Positions 34,553 to 44,669 are shown, counted from the stretch's first letter. The stretch is 64,000 bases of DNA from Candidatus Epulonipiscium fishelsonii (GCA_001983455.1 LJDB01000064.1:1-64000), one strand, 5' to 3'. Numbers and translations are program-made. The notes: a model not told the origin generated them from the sequence alone.

Positions 34553-37330
34553 ATGAAATTAAGGCAAAGATTAGCAATGATGTTGGCAACAGCAATGGTT
34601 ACAGCTTCAATACCAATGGTGGCTTTTGCAAATAATACAAGTTTATCACAAACACTAGTTTTGAAAAAAGGTAACACCGTAGGATATACGGATGAGGATG
34701 ATACTGAGGATACAGATGGTAACATTACACATAATAACATTACAGTTGACGACTCATTCAAACAACTTTTAACTTTTAATATAGATATTGGTATCACAGA
34801 CAGTGAGTCTATAGAGGTTTATCTTGAAGGAGATAACATAAAATTTGATGAAACCGCATTCAATCACTGGGCACACTGGGCAACCACTGGAGAAAATATT
34901 GATATTGCTCCTGAAGTTAATAGCTTTACAATGGATAACTTTTACTATGGGTCTGCTCCTGAAGCTGATACTGGAACAATAGAAGTTGAATATATTGGTG
35001 AAAATGATTTAAAAATAACACTTACAGGATTTAATAATACAGATGATGGGCCTATTAGACAGTTTCGTATGCCATTGTTATATAGAGCAGAAGATGGTGA
35101 CTTAAAATTAAAAGTAACAAGTTATGATGGTAGAATTGAAGAAGGAACATATGCTCTTTCAAAAGAGAGTGTTGGAGACAAAAACTTTACTGCACAAATC
35201 CATTCTGGTTCAATTATATCAGTTGAAGGTGATGGACACCTTGGAGATATAGAAATTACTGAAGTTGTAAAAAATTCATTTAATAGTGGTAATACTGATA
35301 CTACTGATACTACTGATGATGCTGTATTTAGAGTAACTCTTGATTCTTCAGATTTAATATTTGATAGTGGTAAACTTAGTGACGTTATAATTGAAGATGA
35401 AACTTATGGTTTAATCTCTAAGAATATTGATGTTAATTTTGTAATAAGTGAGGAAGATGAAAGAGTAGGCTATTTAATATTTGAGGCACCTTTTAATGCA
35501 ACTGCACCAGGTGGACTTAAAGTTAAAAACATTGCTGTTGAGGCAGAAGACGATGATGTTTCTACAGGTGACGTAGATATTACACTTGAATTGATGAAAT
35601 TTGATGAGATTGATAGAAATGACTTTAATGACCTTGTTGATAATAATTCTACTAATCTAACTTGGGATGATGTTGACACTGCAGACGAAAGTGAAGATAT
35701 GGAGCCAGTAGATGGTGTTAGTGCAGAAGTTAAAGAAGACGGCATATCAGTATCTGTGGAAAACGAAGCAGATGTGTTTGGTGGAAAATATGACTATGAT
35801 GATGATGATGACCATAAAGTAACATTAAAATTTAGTGACCCAACTAAAGAATATCTTCAAGATGAAGGTAAAGTAACGATTACACTTGAAGGTGCTACAT
35901 TTGCACCAGTGCCAGCTACTGAATATATTAAAGGTTATGACGATGGTAACGACTTTGCTGATGAGGATGCTTTTTACACCAAAATTGAAAGTGAAGATGA
36001 CAGGATAGAGTATGATCTGCCAGACGGACTTAATGAAGATTTTGTATTAATTGATGAAAGTAGTCCAAATGTTGCAGAGTTTGATTTACAAAATTTAGAT
36101 GATGCAGATAATCTTGAAATATCATTTTATGTTGTTGGAAATCCTGGAAGCAGTGCAGATATTAAAGCTATTGTTGATGGAAGCAAGTGGGATGACCCAA
36201 TGATAGCTACAGTTGGTGAAGTAGCCCCACCAACAAGAGTTAAGCTTGTGCAACCAATTACAGTTGTTGAAAATGAAAAAGCATATCCTAGTGGATTGAT
36301 TACAATTACAGAAACTGACGAACGCATGTTCCAAGCAGATGACATTATTGCATTTAAAATTGAAGACCTTGATATTGAAGACGCTGAAGTGACAGCTGAT
36401 AACAGTATGGAAATTGATTCACAAATATCTAACGGACACTTGTTAATACAAGTACAAAGAAGATCTAACAACCCAGCTACAATTACAATTAGTGATATTA
36501 GAATTGATGGTAGTGGATATGTTCCTGTTGGTGAATATGATGCTTATATTGGTGGGCAAGGAATGCATATAGCAAATACTAAACTTAACTTTGAAGAGTC
36601 TTCATCTTCAAAACTTTTGGGAATACCAGATGATGCGGATGATTGGGAAGACAATTGGGATGATTACAAGAATAATGAAGTAAATCTTGAAGATTTTGAA
36701 GATGACATAGAAGAAATCTTTGCAGCAGCATTTGCTTTAGATGGCTTCTTTACTTCTACCAGACCTGTGGAACCAGAACCAGAGCCACTACCAGAGCCAG
36801 AACCACTGCCAGAACCAGATCCAATTCCTCAACCTGATGATGTTAAAGGTGAAGACGGCAACTATGGTCTTCCAAATCTAGACATTCGTATATCTAACGG
36901 AAGGGCAACAGTAAATGGAAAATATGCACAAGTTGCTTCAGAACCTCAACTTGTTGATGGAGTGACTATGGTTGGAGTTGCTGACCTTGCTAAACTTCTT
37001 GGAATTCCTCGTGACCAAGAAGAGGGCAATACTTTAAACTATCTTGCAGTTCCAGGGCAACCTGCACTTGTTACACTAAAGCTTGATAAAAGAAGAATAC
37101 TTGAAATTGAAATAGGTTCATATGCAATAAATATTTATGACTACGACTCTTTGACTGGTACTTATAAACCTGTTGGTAAAAAAGACCTTGTTAAACCTGC
37201 TCAAATTCTACCTGATAATGAAGGCTTATCAAGAACTTTTGTTCCAATGAGACCTATTGGAGAAGCTCTTGGTTTCACAGTTGATTGGAATGCTGCAAAG
37301 TCAGAAGCTATCTTCTCGAACTTATATTAA
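34553..37330 (+). CDS. large secreted protein with C-terminal copper-amine-oxidase-like stalk domain (paralogue B)
   Basis: The 925-residue paralogue of the preceding gene has the same layout: signal peptide (cleavage near 26, TVAFA-type site), acidic beta-rich body, a Pro/Glu repeat linker (about 738-765, PEPEPLPEPEPLPEP) and a stalk domain (about 775-925, FVPMRPIGEALGFTVDWN). The N-terminal halves have diverged, while a stretch of about 70 residues (nt 36360-36568) is almost identical to paralogue A even at DNA level. It starts at ATG with GGGGG 8 nt upstream. A strong terminator follows. Surface location is inferred from the signal peptide and stalk. Confidence 0.8.
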   Translation: MKLRQRLAMMLATAMVTASIPMVAFANNTSLSQTLVLKKGNTVGYTDEDDTEDTDGNITHNNITVDDSFKQLLTFNIDIGITDSESIEVYLEGDNIKFDETAFNHWAHWATTGENIDIAPEVNSFTMDNFYYGSAPEADTGTIEVEYIGENDLKITLTGFNNTDDGPIRQFRMPLLYRAEDGDLKLKVTSYDGRIEEGTYALSKESVGDKNFTAQIHSGSIISVEGDGHLGDIEITEVVKNSFNSGNTDTTDTTDDAVFRVTLDSSDLIFDSGKLSDVIIEDETYGLISKNIDVNFVISEEDERVGYLIFEAPFNATAPGGLKVKNIAVEAEDDDVSTGDVDITLELMKFDEIDRNDFNDLVDNNSTNLTWDDVDTADESEDMEPVDGVSAEVKEDGISVSVENEADVFGGKYDYDDDDDHKVTLKFSDPTKEYLQDEGKVTITLEGATFAPVPATEYIKGYDDGNDFADEDAFYTKIESEDDRIEYDLPDGLNEDFVLIDESSPNVAEFDLQNLDDADNLEISFYVVGNPGSSADIKAIVDGSKWDDPMIATVGEVAPPTRVKLVQPITVVENEKAYPSGLITITETDERMFQADDIIAFKIEDLDIEDAEVTADNSMEIDSQISNGHLLIQVQRRSNNPATITISDIRIDGSGYVPVGEYDAYIGGQGMHIANTKLNFEESSSSKLLGIPDDADDWEDNWDDYKNNEVNLEDFEDDIEEIFAAAFALDGFFTSTRPVEPEPEPLPEPEPLPEPDPIPQPDDVKGEDGNYGLPNLDIRISNGRATVNGKYAQVASEPQLVDGVTMVGVADLAKLLGIPRDQEEGNTLNYLAVPGQPALVTLKLDKRRILEIEIGSYAINIYDYDSLTGTYKPVGKKDLVKPAQILPDNEGLSRTFVPMRPIGEALGFTVDWNAAKSEAIFSNLY

Positions 37331-37339
37331 TAATTTTTT

Positions 37340-37368
37340 AAGGAAGCCTATTGCTTCCTTTTTTTTTG
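37340..37368 (+). terminator. terminator after paralogue B
   Basis: AAGGAAGC and GCTTCCTT form a perfect 8-bp stem with a 5-nt loop, followed by eight or more T residues. Confidence 0.92.
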
Positions 37369-37464
37369 TATATTAATCTTGTGAATCTGCAATAATACTA
37401 TACAACAGCAAAAGCATTCAGTAATAACGTTTTTATGCCTTAACAAATTCGAAGGAGAGTACAC

Positions 37465-39048
37465 ATGTCTATTATAAATATTAATCAATTAACATTTCGC
37501 TATGATACACACCATGAAAATATATTTGAGAACAGTTCATTTACACTGGATACCGATTGGAAATTGGGTTTAATAGGCAGAAATGGCAAAGGCAAAACAA
37601 CACTTTTAAATTTGTTGCAAGGAAAGTATGAGTATGTTGGAAATATTGTAAGTTCGGTAAACTTTGAATATTTTCCATTTGATGTAAATGAAAGCGGAAC
37701 CACCTTAGAAGTCATTCGTAATATTATTGCCCCTTATACTAGGTGGGAAAATCAAATGGAGGCTTGTATTGCGGATGGAACACAGCTTTCATTAGAAACA
37801 TACGGCGATGTGTTAGAAAATTATATACATCACAATGGTTATACCATTGATGATTTAATAAGAAAAGAAATTAATTTATTGCATGTTTCTCAAGATGTGT
37901 TGTTGCGACCTTTTGAAACTTTGAGCAATGGCGAGCGTACCAAACTAATGTTAGCTGCTCTCTTTTTAAAGAGAAACAACTTTTTGCTAATTGATGAACC
38001 TACTAATCATTTAGATGAAGTAGGTCGAAAGATTGTAGCTGAGTATTTAAATCAGAAAAGTGGGTTTATTCTAGTGTCCCATGACAGGTTGTTCCTAGAC
38101 AATGTGATTGACCATGTTTTATCAATCAACAAACAGACTATAGAGGTGGAAAAGGGCAACTACTCAAGTTGGTATATGAATAAGCAACGTCAAGACCAGT
38201 GGGAAATAAACGAAAACAGTAAACTGAAAAAAGAAATTTCACGTTTGCAAGCATCACAGCGTGCAGCTGCTGGGTTGAGCAACACTGTGGAGAGTATAAA
38301 GACCGGCCAAGGTATATTTGATAAAGGATATGCTGGTCATAAATCGGCCAAGCTGATGAAACGAGCAAAGACAATTGAGGGCAGGCAAAATAAGTTAATT
38401 AAAGAAAAAGAACAGCTTTTAAAGAACGTTGAGCAAGTTGAAACTTTAAAAATTCATTGTGAGGACTATGTAAAATCTATTCTCATTGAAGCTAGAAATA
38501 TACAGATTAGTTATGGTTCAAAGGTTATTTGTAAACACCTCAACTTTATAGTGGAACAAGAAGATCGCATTGCTTTAAAAGGCTCAAACGGGTGTGGCAA
38601 ATCTAGTTTGATTAAGCTCATTATAGGAGAAATTAAACAAGCAGAAGGAGAGTTGTTAAAAGGGAGTCAACTAAAAATTTCTTATGTACCACAAGACACT
38701 AGTTTCTTAAAAGGAGATATGAAGACTTTTGTTCATGCCAACGGTATAGATGAAAGTTTATTTAAATCGATATTAAGGAAATTAAATTTTTCAAGAGAAG
38801 CTTTTGATAAGCAATTAGAAGAATTAAGCGGTGGACAAAAAAAGAAAGTACTTATTGCAAAAAGTCTATCAGAAAAGGCACATATATACATTTGGGATGA
38901 GCCGCTGAACTTCATTGATATTTTGTCTAGGCAACAAATCGAAAATTTAATTTTGGCGTATAAGCCTACTATGATTTTTGTAGAGCACGACCAGTTGTTT
39001 TGTGAACGTATAGCTACAAAAATTTTAAATCTGGACAAGAAGCTATAA
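37465..39048 (+). CDS. Lsa-type ABC-F ribosomal protection protein
   Basis: The 527-residue protein has two ABC domains and no membrane segments. Walker A motifs are GRNGKGKTT (about 37) and GSNGCGKSS (about 375), with signatures LSNGERTK and LSGGQKKK and Walker B motifs LIDEPTNHLD and IWDEPLNFID. A long interdomain linker (about 240-330) carries the KSAKLMKRAKTIEGRQ segment typical of Lsa/Vga-like antibiotic-resistance ABC-F factors, which dislodge lincosamides, streptogramins A or pleuromutilins from the ribosome. A translation-factor role instead of resistance remains possible. GGAGAG lies before the ATG. It is convergent with ecfT. Confidence 0.85.
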   Translation: MSIININQLTFRYDTHHENIFENSSFTLDTDWKLGLIGRNGKGKTTLLNLLQGKYEYVGNIVSSVNFEYFPFDVNESGTTLEVIRNIIAPYTRWENQMEACIADGTQLSLETYGDVLENYIHHNGYTIDDLIRKEINLLHVSQDVLLRPFETLSNGERTKLMLAALFLKRNNFLLIDEPTNHLDEVGRKIVAEYLNQKSGFILVSHDRLFLDNVIDHVLSINKQTIEVEKGNYSSWYMNKQRQDQWEINENSKLKKEISRLQASQRAAAGLSNTVESIKTGQGIFDKGYAGHKSAKLMKRAKTIEGRQNKLIKEKEQLLKNVEQVETLKIHCEDYVKSILIEARNIQISYGSKVICKHLNFIVEQEDRIALKGSNGCGKSSLIKLIIGEIKQAEGELLKGSQLKISYVPQDTSFLKGDMKTFVHANGIDESLFKSILRKLNFSREAFDKQLEELSGGQKKKVLIAKSLSEKAHIYIWDEPLNFIDILSRQQIENLILAYKPTMIFVEHDQLFCERIATKILNLDKKL

Positions 39049-39080
39049 AAAGTAAGGAGCACATTGTACTCCTTGCTTTT
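39048..39080. terminator. bidirectional terminator between the ABC-F gene and ecfT
   Basis: AAAAGTAAGGAG pairs with CTCCTTGCTTTT (one wobble) around a 9-nt loop. It overlaps both stop codons of the convergent genes. Confidence 0.85.
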
Positions 39081-39870
39081 AAATCCAAATGCAAAATGCT
39101 ATGAATAATATGATAACTACAAAAGCTATATTATCTCTAGTTTGATATTTAAGGGAATTCATCCTAGACCTTCCTGCTCCCCCTCTATAGCACCTTGCTT
39201 CCATTGCCATAGCCAGTTCATCCGCACGCCTAAATGCTGATACAAACAAAGGTACCATAATAGGAACCATAGCTTTTGCACGCTGAATAATACTTCCACT
39301 TTCAAAGTCTGCCCCACGTGCAGTTTGAGCTTTCATAATTTTATCCGTTTCTTCAAGCAAAATTGGAATAAATCTTAGTGCAATACTCATCATCATAGCA
39401 ATTTCATGAGCTGGCACCCCAATTTTAGTAAACGGATTAAGTAGTATTTCAATCCCATCAGTAAGCTGGATGGGAGAAGTTGTTAGAGTCAACAATGAGG
39501 AACCTAAAATCAATAGCACTAGTCTCAAAGCCATTTTTATTGCCAGTACAATTCCCTCAACAGTAATCGTAAACACCCAAAATTTAACTAATACCATTTC
39601 ACCCGTAGAAAATAATACGTTAATAGAAACTGTAAAAATTAAAATAAATACAATGCTCTTTAGTCCTTTTAACATAAATTGTATTGGAACTTTACTCAAC
39701 TTTATAACTATCCCTAGTGCCAAAATTACAACACCATAGCCATAAAAAGCCTTTATTAAAAATAATGAAGTTATATATGCAAATACGGCTATAATCTTTG
39801 TCCTTGGATCAAGCCTGTGCAATATTGAATCTACTGGATAATATTGTCCTATTGTAATATCTCTAATCAT
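39079..39870 (-). CDS. ecfT: ECF transporter transmembrane subunit EcfT
   Basis: The 263-residue membrane protein couples the two ATPases to exchangeable vitamin-binding S subunits. It has several N-terminal helices, and the cytoplasmic coupling helices hold the two short motifs AQTARGADFESG and EARCYRGG (the ARG-type boxes). Its ATG directly follows the TAG stop of ecfA2. truA, rplM and rpsI, which often follow in Firmicutes, are absent. The S subunits lie outside this window, so the transported vitamins are not known. Confidence 0.93.
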   Translation of the reverse strand: MIRDITIGQYYPVDSILHRLDPRTKIIAVFAYITSLFLIKAFYGYGVVILALGIVIKLSKVPIQFMLKGLKSIVFILIFTVSINVLFSTGEMVLVKFWVFTITVEGIVLAIKMALRLVLLILGSSLLTLTTSPIQLTDGIEILLNPFTKIGVPAHEIAMMMSIALRFIPILLEETDKIMKAQTARGADFESGSIIQRAKAMVPIMVPLFVSAFRRADELAMAMEARCYRGGAGRSRMNSLKYQTRDNIAFVVIILFIAFCIWI

Positions 39871-40725
39871 CTATTTTCCCCCTTTTAAGTACCTCGCAAT
39901 TTGACACGCCGCTTCTTCCACTGTCAAAATATCTTCTCTTATATCAAATCCCCTTTGTCTTAATTCTCTTACAATGTATTTTATCTGAGGCGGAGCTAAC
40001 CCTATTTTTTCAAGCTCCTCAATGTGTTTAAATACTTCCCTCGGTGTGTTATCATAAATTAGTCGTCCTTTAGCCAGCACTAGCAATCTGTCTGCATGAC
40101 GAGCCATATCTTCCATACTATGTGAGACTAAAATTATAGTCATATTTAAAAGCTTATGCATATCTTTAAGCTGGTTAAATAGTTCTTCCCTACCTTTTGG
40201 GTCTAGTCCTGCTGTTGGTTCATCCAATACTAAGATATCTGGTTGCATAGCTATCACTCCTGCAATTGCTACCCTTCTTTTTTGTCCACCAGAAAGCTCA
40301 AAAGGTGATTTTTCCCACAAACTTTCATCCATCCCCATAAGAGTTAATGACCTTGTAACTCTTTCGTTAATTTCTTCTTCGCTTAATCCTAGATTAGTTG
40401 GTCCGTATGCTACATCTTTATAAATTGTCATCTCAAAAAGCTGATACTCTGGATATTGAAATACTATACCAATTTTCCTTCGTACTTCTTTTTTATTTTC
40501 TATGTCTAGGTTTATATCTACGCCATCCACAAAGATGTTGCCTTGTGTAGGTTGCAATAAACCGTTAAACATTTGAATTAGTGTGCTTTTTCCCGACCCA
40601 GTGTGCCCAATAATCCCTACAAATTCTCCTTTATTAATATGAAAATTTATATTTTCCAACGCAGTCTTTTCAAATGGTTGACCAAGACCATATATATGAG
40701 TTAAGCTTCTTATTTCAATTGACAT
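39871..40725 (-). CDS. ecfA2: ECF transporter ATPase EcfA2
   Basis: The 284-residue ABC ATPase has Walker [11 protein letters not shown]-loop QYPEYQ, signature LSGGQKRR, Walker [12 protein letters not shown] and the switch His in VSHSMED. It forms a heterodimer with EcfA1 under EcfT. The start overlaps the end of ecfA1 by 16 nt, which indicates translational coupling. Confidence 0.93.
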   Translation of the reverse strand: MSIEIRSLTHIYGLGQPFEKTALENINFHINKGEFVGIIGHTGSGKSTLIQMFNGLLQPTQGNIFVDGVDINLDIENKKEVRRKIGIVFQYPEYQLFEMTIYKDVAYGPTNLGLSEEEINERVTRSLTLMGMDESLWEKSPFELSGGQKRRVAIAGVIAMQPDILVLDEPTAGLDPKGREELFNQLKDMHKLLNMTIILVSHSMEDMARHADRLLVLAKGRLIYDNTPREVFKHIEELEKIGLAPPQIKYIVRELRQRGFDIREDILTVEEAACQIARYLKGGK

Positions 40726-41555
40726 AACTCTTTTATAACCTCCTCTGTGTTAATAACTTTTGTATTTATCTTTATTCCTTCTTTGTTTAATAAATACGCT
40801 AAATATGTAGCATCTGGCACATCTAATCCTATATTTTTCAGTTGCTCCACATTTTTAAATACATCTTTAGGGCTACCTTCTAATATCATCTTTCCTTGTT
40901 CAATAACAATAATTCTGTCTGCCATTATAGCTTCTTCCATATGGTGTGTTATATGGATTATAGTAATGCCATGTTCTTTATTAAGTTTATTCATAGTCTC
41001 CATAACTTGTCGTCTGCCCATTGGGTCCAGCATAGCAGTTGATTCGTCAAACACTATACATTTTGGTTCCATAGCAATTATTCCTGCAATTGCAATACGT
41101 TGTTTTTGTCCACCAGAAAGTTGATTTGGAGAATGTCTTTTATACTCTTCCATTTCCACCAATCTTAAAGCTCTATCCACTCTTTCACGTATTTCTTTGG
41201 ATGGAACACCCAAATTCTCAGGCCCAAAAGCCACATCTTCCTCAACTATTGTAGCTACAATTTGATTATCAGGATTTTGAAAAACCATCCCTACATTGCT
41301 TCTTACTTGCCAAACAATACTTTCATCTTTCATGTCAAATCCGTCTACAAATAAAGTACCGTCTGTAGGTCTCAATATCCCATTTAAATGTTTTGCAAAT
41401 GTAGATTTACCTGAGCCATTGTGCCCCAATACAATTAAAAATTCGCCTTCTTTAACTTCTATACTAAAATCATCCAAAGCTCTTACCTTATCAATTATAC
41501 CATTTTCCTCTTCATTTATGTACTCATAAATTAAATTTTTAGCATCTATTATCAT
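40710..41555 (-). CDS. ecfA1: ECF transporter ATPase EcfA1
   Basis: The 281-residue ABC ATPase has Walker [11 protein letters not shown]-loop QNPDNQ, signature LSGGQKQR, Walker [12 protein letters not shown] (Ser where EcfA2 has Pro, as usual for EcfA1) and ITHHMEEA. It follows rplQ in the conserved Firmicute order, but a hairpin terminator at 41585-41615 separates the two, so the module is probably expressed partly by read-through or from its own promoter. Confidence 0.93.
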   Translation of the reverse strand: MIIDAKNLIYEYINEEENGIIDKVRALDDFSIEVKEGEFLIVLGHNGSGKSTFAKHLNGILRPTDGTLFVDGFDMKDESIVWQVRSNVGMVFQNPDNQIVATIVEEDVAFGPENLGVPSKEIRERVDRALRLVEMEEYKRHSPNQLSGGQKQRIAIAGIIAMEPKCIVFDESTAMLDPMGRRQVMETMNKLNKEHGITIIHITHHMEEAIMADRIIVIEQGKMILEGSPKDVFKNVEQLKNIGLDVPDATYLAYLLNKEGIKINTKVINTEEVIKELCQLK

Positions 41556-41584
41556 AATCTGCTCTCCTCTACAACACTATTATG

Positions 41585-41615
41585 AAAAAGGGACTAAGAA
41601 TTTGCTCTTAATCCC
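41585..41615 (-). terminator. terminator between rplQ and ecfA1
   Basis: Read on the minus strand, GGGATTAAG pairs with CTTAGTCCC (one wobble) around an 8-nt loop and is followed by TTTTT. It closes the ribosomal cluster 7 nt behind the rplQ stop codon. Confidence 0.75.
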
Positions 41616-41621
41616 AACCTA

Positions 41622-42146
41622 TTATACTAACTCAATAATTACTTCTTCTGCTGCATCACCTTTACGAGGTCCTAGCTTTGTAATTCTAGTGTACCCACCG
41701 TTACGGTCTGCATACTTTGGTGCAATTTCTGAAAATAATTTATCTACCATATCAACATTTTTTGCTTGTCTTCTTCTTCTTATGTCCACTTCTTTAACTG
41801 GATATAAAACTTTTAACATTTGTCTTCTCGCATGTAAACGTGATGGACTATCTTTTTTAATTGTTTTTTCAACACTTTCAAAAATAGGTTTTTTCTTACC
41901 ATCAACCACTTCTTTAATACGATTTCCGTTTTCGTCTTTTTTAACTACTTTAGCAATAACGGTAACTTCTTCATAGTTGTCTTTTTCTTTGACAGCTGAT
42001 GCAATTATTCCTTCGGCCATTTTACGAATTTCTTTAGCTTTAGAATCAGTAGTTTTAATCTTTCCATGATATAAAAGATTTGTCACCTGATTACGAAGCA
42101 AAGCTTTACGTTGTGACGCAGTACGCCCAAGTTTTCTTTGTGCCAT
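41622..42146 (-). CDS. rplQ: 50S ribosomal protein L17
   Basis: The 174-residue L17 lines the region near the peptide tunnel exit. The start [20 protein letters not shown] and the end [24 protein letters not shown] are standard. About 45 extra residues (roughly 57-105, ending just before RLHARRQ) sit where common L17 proteins have a short loop. From memory such an insertion occurs in Lachnospirales. It is the last ribosomal gene of the cluster, with GGAGG before the ATG. Confidence 0.97.
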   Translation of the reverse strand: MAQRKLGRTASQRKALLRNQVTNLLYHGKIKTTDSKAKEIRKMAEGIIASAVKEKDNYEEVTVIAKVVKKDENGNRIKEVVDGKKKPIFESVEKTIKKDSPSRLHARRQMLKVLYPVKEVDIRRRRQAKNVDMVDKLFSEIAPKYADRNGGYTRITKLGPRKGDAAEEVIIELV

Positions 42147-42194
42147 GATATACCTCCTAATTAATGTACATTTTCTATTTACTAAAAGTTGCTC

Positions 42195-43154
42195 TTATTC
42201 TTCACTAGGTCTAAGAGCAAATCCAAGTTGATTTAATTTATGGAATACTTCTTCTAATGATTTACGTCCCAAATTACGAACTTTCATCATTTCTTCTTCT
42301 GTTTTGTTCGTCAAATCTTCAACAGTATTTATGCCGGCTCTTTTTAAGCAGTTAAATGAACGAACTGATAAATCTAACTCTTCAATTGTCATTTCTAAAG
42401 TTTTTTCTTTGGAATCATCTTCTTTTGTAATCATGATCTCAGCATTACGTGCATTTTCAGATAAATCTATAAACAGATTTAAATGTTCACTTAATACTTT
42501 AGCAGCCAAACTTACTGCTTCATCTGGTTTCAATGTTCCTTTTGTCCAAACTTCTAATGTCAATTTATCATAGTCAGTTTGTTGACCAATCCTAGTATCT
42601 TCTACTTTAAAGTTTACTCTTTCTACTGGTGTATAACTAGCATCAACAGGAATAACTCCAATTGGTAAGTCAGATTTTTTTAACTTATTTGTTCCAACAT
42701 ATCCACGCCCAGTAGTAATAGTAAGTTCAGCATATAACCTACTGTTTGGTCCTCCATTTAAAGTTGCAATATGTTGATCAGGATTTATTATTTCAACATC
42801 TGGTGGACATTTAACGTCTCCTCCAGTAACATCTCCTTCACCACTAGCTTCAATATAAAGAACTTTTGGTTCAATATTTCCACTATTATCTCTAATTGCA
42901 AGAGTTTTAAGATTTAACACAATCTCCAAAACATCTTCTTTTACTTGAGGAATAGTACTGAATTCATGTAATACTCCTTCAAATTTTACGTTGCTAATAG
43001 CCACTCCTGGAAGCGAAGACAATAAAATTCTTCTAATACCATTGCCTAAAGTCATTCCATATCCTCTTTCAAGGGGCTCAATTACAAAGCAACCATACTT
43101 ACCACTTTCTGATAAATCTTTAATTTCTATTTGCGGTTTTTCAAATTCCAACAC
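42195..43154 (-). CDS. rpoA: RNA polymerase alpha subunit
   Basis: The 319-residue alpha subunit assembles RNA polymerase. The N-terminal domain has [20 protein letters not shown] (about 37-56), and the C-terminal DNA-contact domain has [17 protein letters not shown] and [13 protein letters not shown] place the start at GTG 43154, which gives the family N-terminus (M)[10 protein letters not shown] with AGGAGGG 9 nt upstream. A longer in-frame reading to 43250 has no family match. rpsD, often found just upstream in clostridia, is missing; a 249-nt gap with a hairpin separates rpoA from rpsK. Confidence 0.96.
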   Translation of the reverse strand: MLEFEKPQIEIKDLSESGKYGCFVIEPLERGYGMTLGNGIRRILLSSLPGVAISNVKFEGVLHEFSTIPQVKEDVLEIVLNLKTLAIRDNSGNIEPKVLYIEASGEGDVTGGDVKCPPDVEIINPDQHIATLNGGPNSRLYAELTITTGRGYVGTNKLKKSDLPIGVIPVDASYTPVERVNFKVEDTRIGQQTDYDKLTLEVWTKGTLKPDEAVSLAAKVLSEHLNLFIDLSENARNAEIMITKEDDSKEKTLEMTIEELDLSVRSFNCLKRAGINTVEDLTNKTEEEMMKVRNLGRKSLEEVFHKLNQLGFALRPSEE

Positions 43155-43343
43155 CCGATAAAACCCTCCTTTATTTTTAAAGTACTCTTCTGAGGGTGAC
43201 GAACAATTTTTTGAGTAAAGTTCTACGATAAGTATTTTGAATGTTTGCATTTGTTAGTTTTATTTAATCAGACGAGAACACCCGTAACTTTAATCATGGG
43301 TTGTTGACTAATCATCACTTTAACAGTGCTGTATAAGCTTTCC

Positions 43344-43372
43344 AATACCACTACTATTATAGTAGCGGTATT
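43344..43372 (-). promoter_or_regulatory. hairpin in the rpsK-rpoA gap
   Basis: AATACCACTAC and GTAGCGGTATT (plus-strand reading, one G-U pair in RNA) form an 11-bp stem with a 7-nt loop. It has no T-run. A weaker stem, ACCCGT with ATGGGT (about 43278-43299), is in the same gap. It occupies the place where rpsD often sits and may regulate the rpoA-rplQ part. Confidence 0.45.
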
Positions 43373-43403
43373 AAACTATTAAGATATACTTAATAAGCTT
43401 GAA

Positions 43404-43811
43404 TTACACTCTCCTACGTTTTGGTGGACGACAACCATTATGTGGTACTGGCGTAACATCTTTTATTAGTGTTACTTCCAATCCAGCTGCTTGAAGTGCA
43501 CGAATTGCAGCCTCTCTGCCCGAACCTGGTCCTTTAACCATAACTTCTACTGCTTTTAGTCCATATTCCATTGCCGCTACTGCTGCAGTTTCTGCTGCCA
43601 TTTGTGCTGCATAAGGTGTTGATTTTCTTGAACCTCTAAATCCTAATCCACCAGCACTAGCCCATGAAAGAGCATTTCCATTAGCATCAGTTAATGTAAC
43701 CATTGTGTTATTAAATGTAGATTGAATATGTGCCATTCCACGTTCAATATGCTTTCTATCACGACGTCTACGAGTTGTTGTTTTTTTAGCCGCTTTTTTT
43801 GCTGCTGCCAT
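43404..43811 (-). CDS. rpsK: 30S ribosomal protein S11
   Basis: The 135-residue platform protein has a Lys/Ala/Arg-rich start ([19 protein letters not shown]), the conserved [38 protein letters not shown], and the C-terminus [21 protein letters not shown] lies 10 nt before the ATG. It follows rpsM by 22 nt. Confidence 0.98.
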   Translation of the reverse strand: MAAAKKAAKKTTTRRRRDRKHIERGMAHIQSTFNNTMVTLTDANGNALSWASAGGLGFRGSRKSTPYAAQMAAETAAVAAMEYGLKAVEVMVKGPGSGREAAIRALQAAGLEVTLIKDVTPVPHNGCRPPKRRRV

Positions 43812-43833
43812 TAAATTTAACCTCCTTTATTAC

Positions 43834-44202
43834 CTATTTTTTCTTATTCGCTACGGTTTTCTTAGGACCTTTACGTGTACGTGCATTTGTTTTAGTTTTT
43901 TGACCCCTAACTGGTAGTCCTCTTCTATGTCTAATTCCACGATATGAACTTATTTCAACAAGTCGTTTAATGTTAAGAGCAATTTCACGACGAAGATCTC
44001 CTTCAACAATTTGCGTTTTGTCAATTTCTGCACGAATTTGTTCTACTTGAGCATCAGTTAAATCCTTAATACGAGTATCAAAGTCTATTCCTACAGTTTC
44101 TAAAATTCTACGTGAACTTGGGCGACCAATTCCATAAATATAAGTAAGCCCTATTTCAACACGTTTATTTTTTGGTAAATCTACACCTGCTATACGTGCC
44201 AT
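43834..44202 (-). CDS. rpsM: 30S ribosomal protein S13
   Basis: The 122-residue head protein contacts the large subunit and P-site tRNA. It starts [26 protein letters not shown] and ends with the basic tail [26 protein letters not shown] precedes the ATG. It is the first gene of the alpha segment after rpmJ. Confidence 0.98.
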   Translation of the reverse strand: MARIAGVDLPKNKRVEIGLTYIYGIGRPSSRRILETVGIDFDTRIKDLTDAQVEQIRAEIDKTQIVEGDLRREIALNIKRLVEISSYRGIRHRRGLPVRGQKTKTNARTRKGPKKTVANKKK

Positions 44203-44221
44203 TTATCTGTCACCTCCTTAA

Positions 44222-44335
44222 TCATCCTTGTTTTTGTTTATGTTTTGGATTTTCACAAATTACACAAACTCTACCTTTTCTTTTAATAATCTTGCATTTT
44301 TCACACATCTTTTTTACAGATGGTCTTACTTTCAT
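44222..44335 (-). CDS. rpmJ: 50S ribosomal protein L36
   Basis: A 37-residue zinc-ribbon protein reading [20 protein letters not shown] and then [17 protein letters not shown]. The zinc ligands CxxC, C and H are all present (C11, C14, C27, H33). AAAGGGG lies before the ATG. It sits in its conserved place between infA and rpsM. Confidence 0.96.
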   Translation of the reverse strand: MKVRPSVKKMCEKCKIIKRKGRVCVICENPKHKQKQG

Positions 44336-44412
44336 CTTTTTGTACCCCTTTCTTTTATCCACTTATTCATATTAATATATGAGAGCACAAGTTACCCATA
44401 CATATCTTATGA

Positions 44413-44445
44413 AATGTAGAAAAGTACAGCGCGATTTTCTACATT
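44413..44445 (-). promoter_or_regulatory. perfect 11-bp hairpin between infA and rpmJ
   Basis: AATGTAGAAAA (44413-44423) and TTTTCTACATT (44435-44445) pair fully around an 11-nt loop directly behind the infA stop codon. There is no T-run beyond the stem, so it looks like an RNA-processing or attenuation site rather than a strong terminator. Confidence 0.5.
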
Positions 44446-44450
44446 GTTCA

Positions 44451-44669
44451 TTATTTTGAACGCCAAACTATACGTCCTTTGGTTAAATCATACGCAGAAA
44501 GTTCTACAGTTACTTTATCACCAGGTAAAACACGAATGAAATTCATGCGAAGTTTACCTGAGATATGGCCAAGCACCACATGCCCACCTTCAATTTCCAC
44601 TTTAAACATTGCATTAGGTAATTTTTCTAATACTGTTCCTTCTACTTCGATAACATCATTTTTAGCCAA
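44451..44669 (-). CDS. infA: translation initiation factor IF-1
   Basis: The 72-residue S1/OB-fold protein binds the 30S A site during initiation. Family sequence is visible throughout: [49 protein letters not shown]. It starts with TTG at 44669, 8 nt after GGAGG; the family N-terminus MAKND confirms this start. Confidence 0.97.
   Translation of the reverse strand: MAKNDVIEVEGTVLEKLPNAMFKVEIEGGHVVLGHISGKLRMNFIRVLPGDKVTVELSAYDLTKGRIVWRSK

Noticed and set aside
43155-43250. Extension of rpoA to 43250
   Set aside because: The extra residues do not match any RpoA N-terminus, and the good AGGAGGG site lies directly before GTG 43154.
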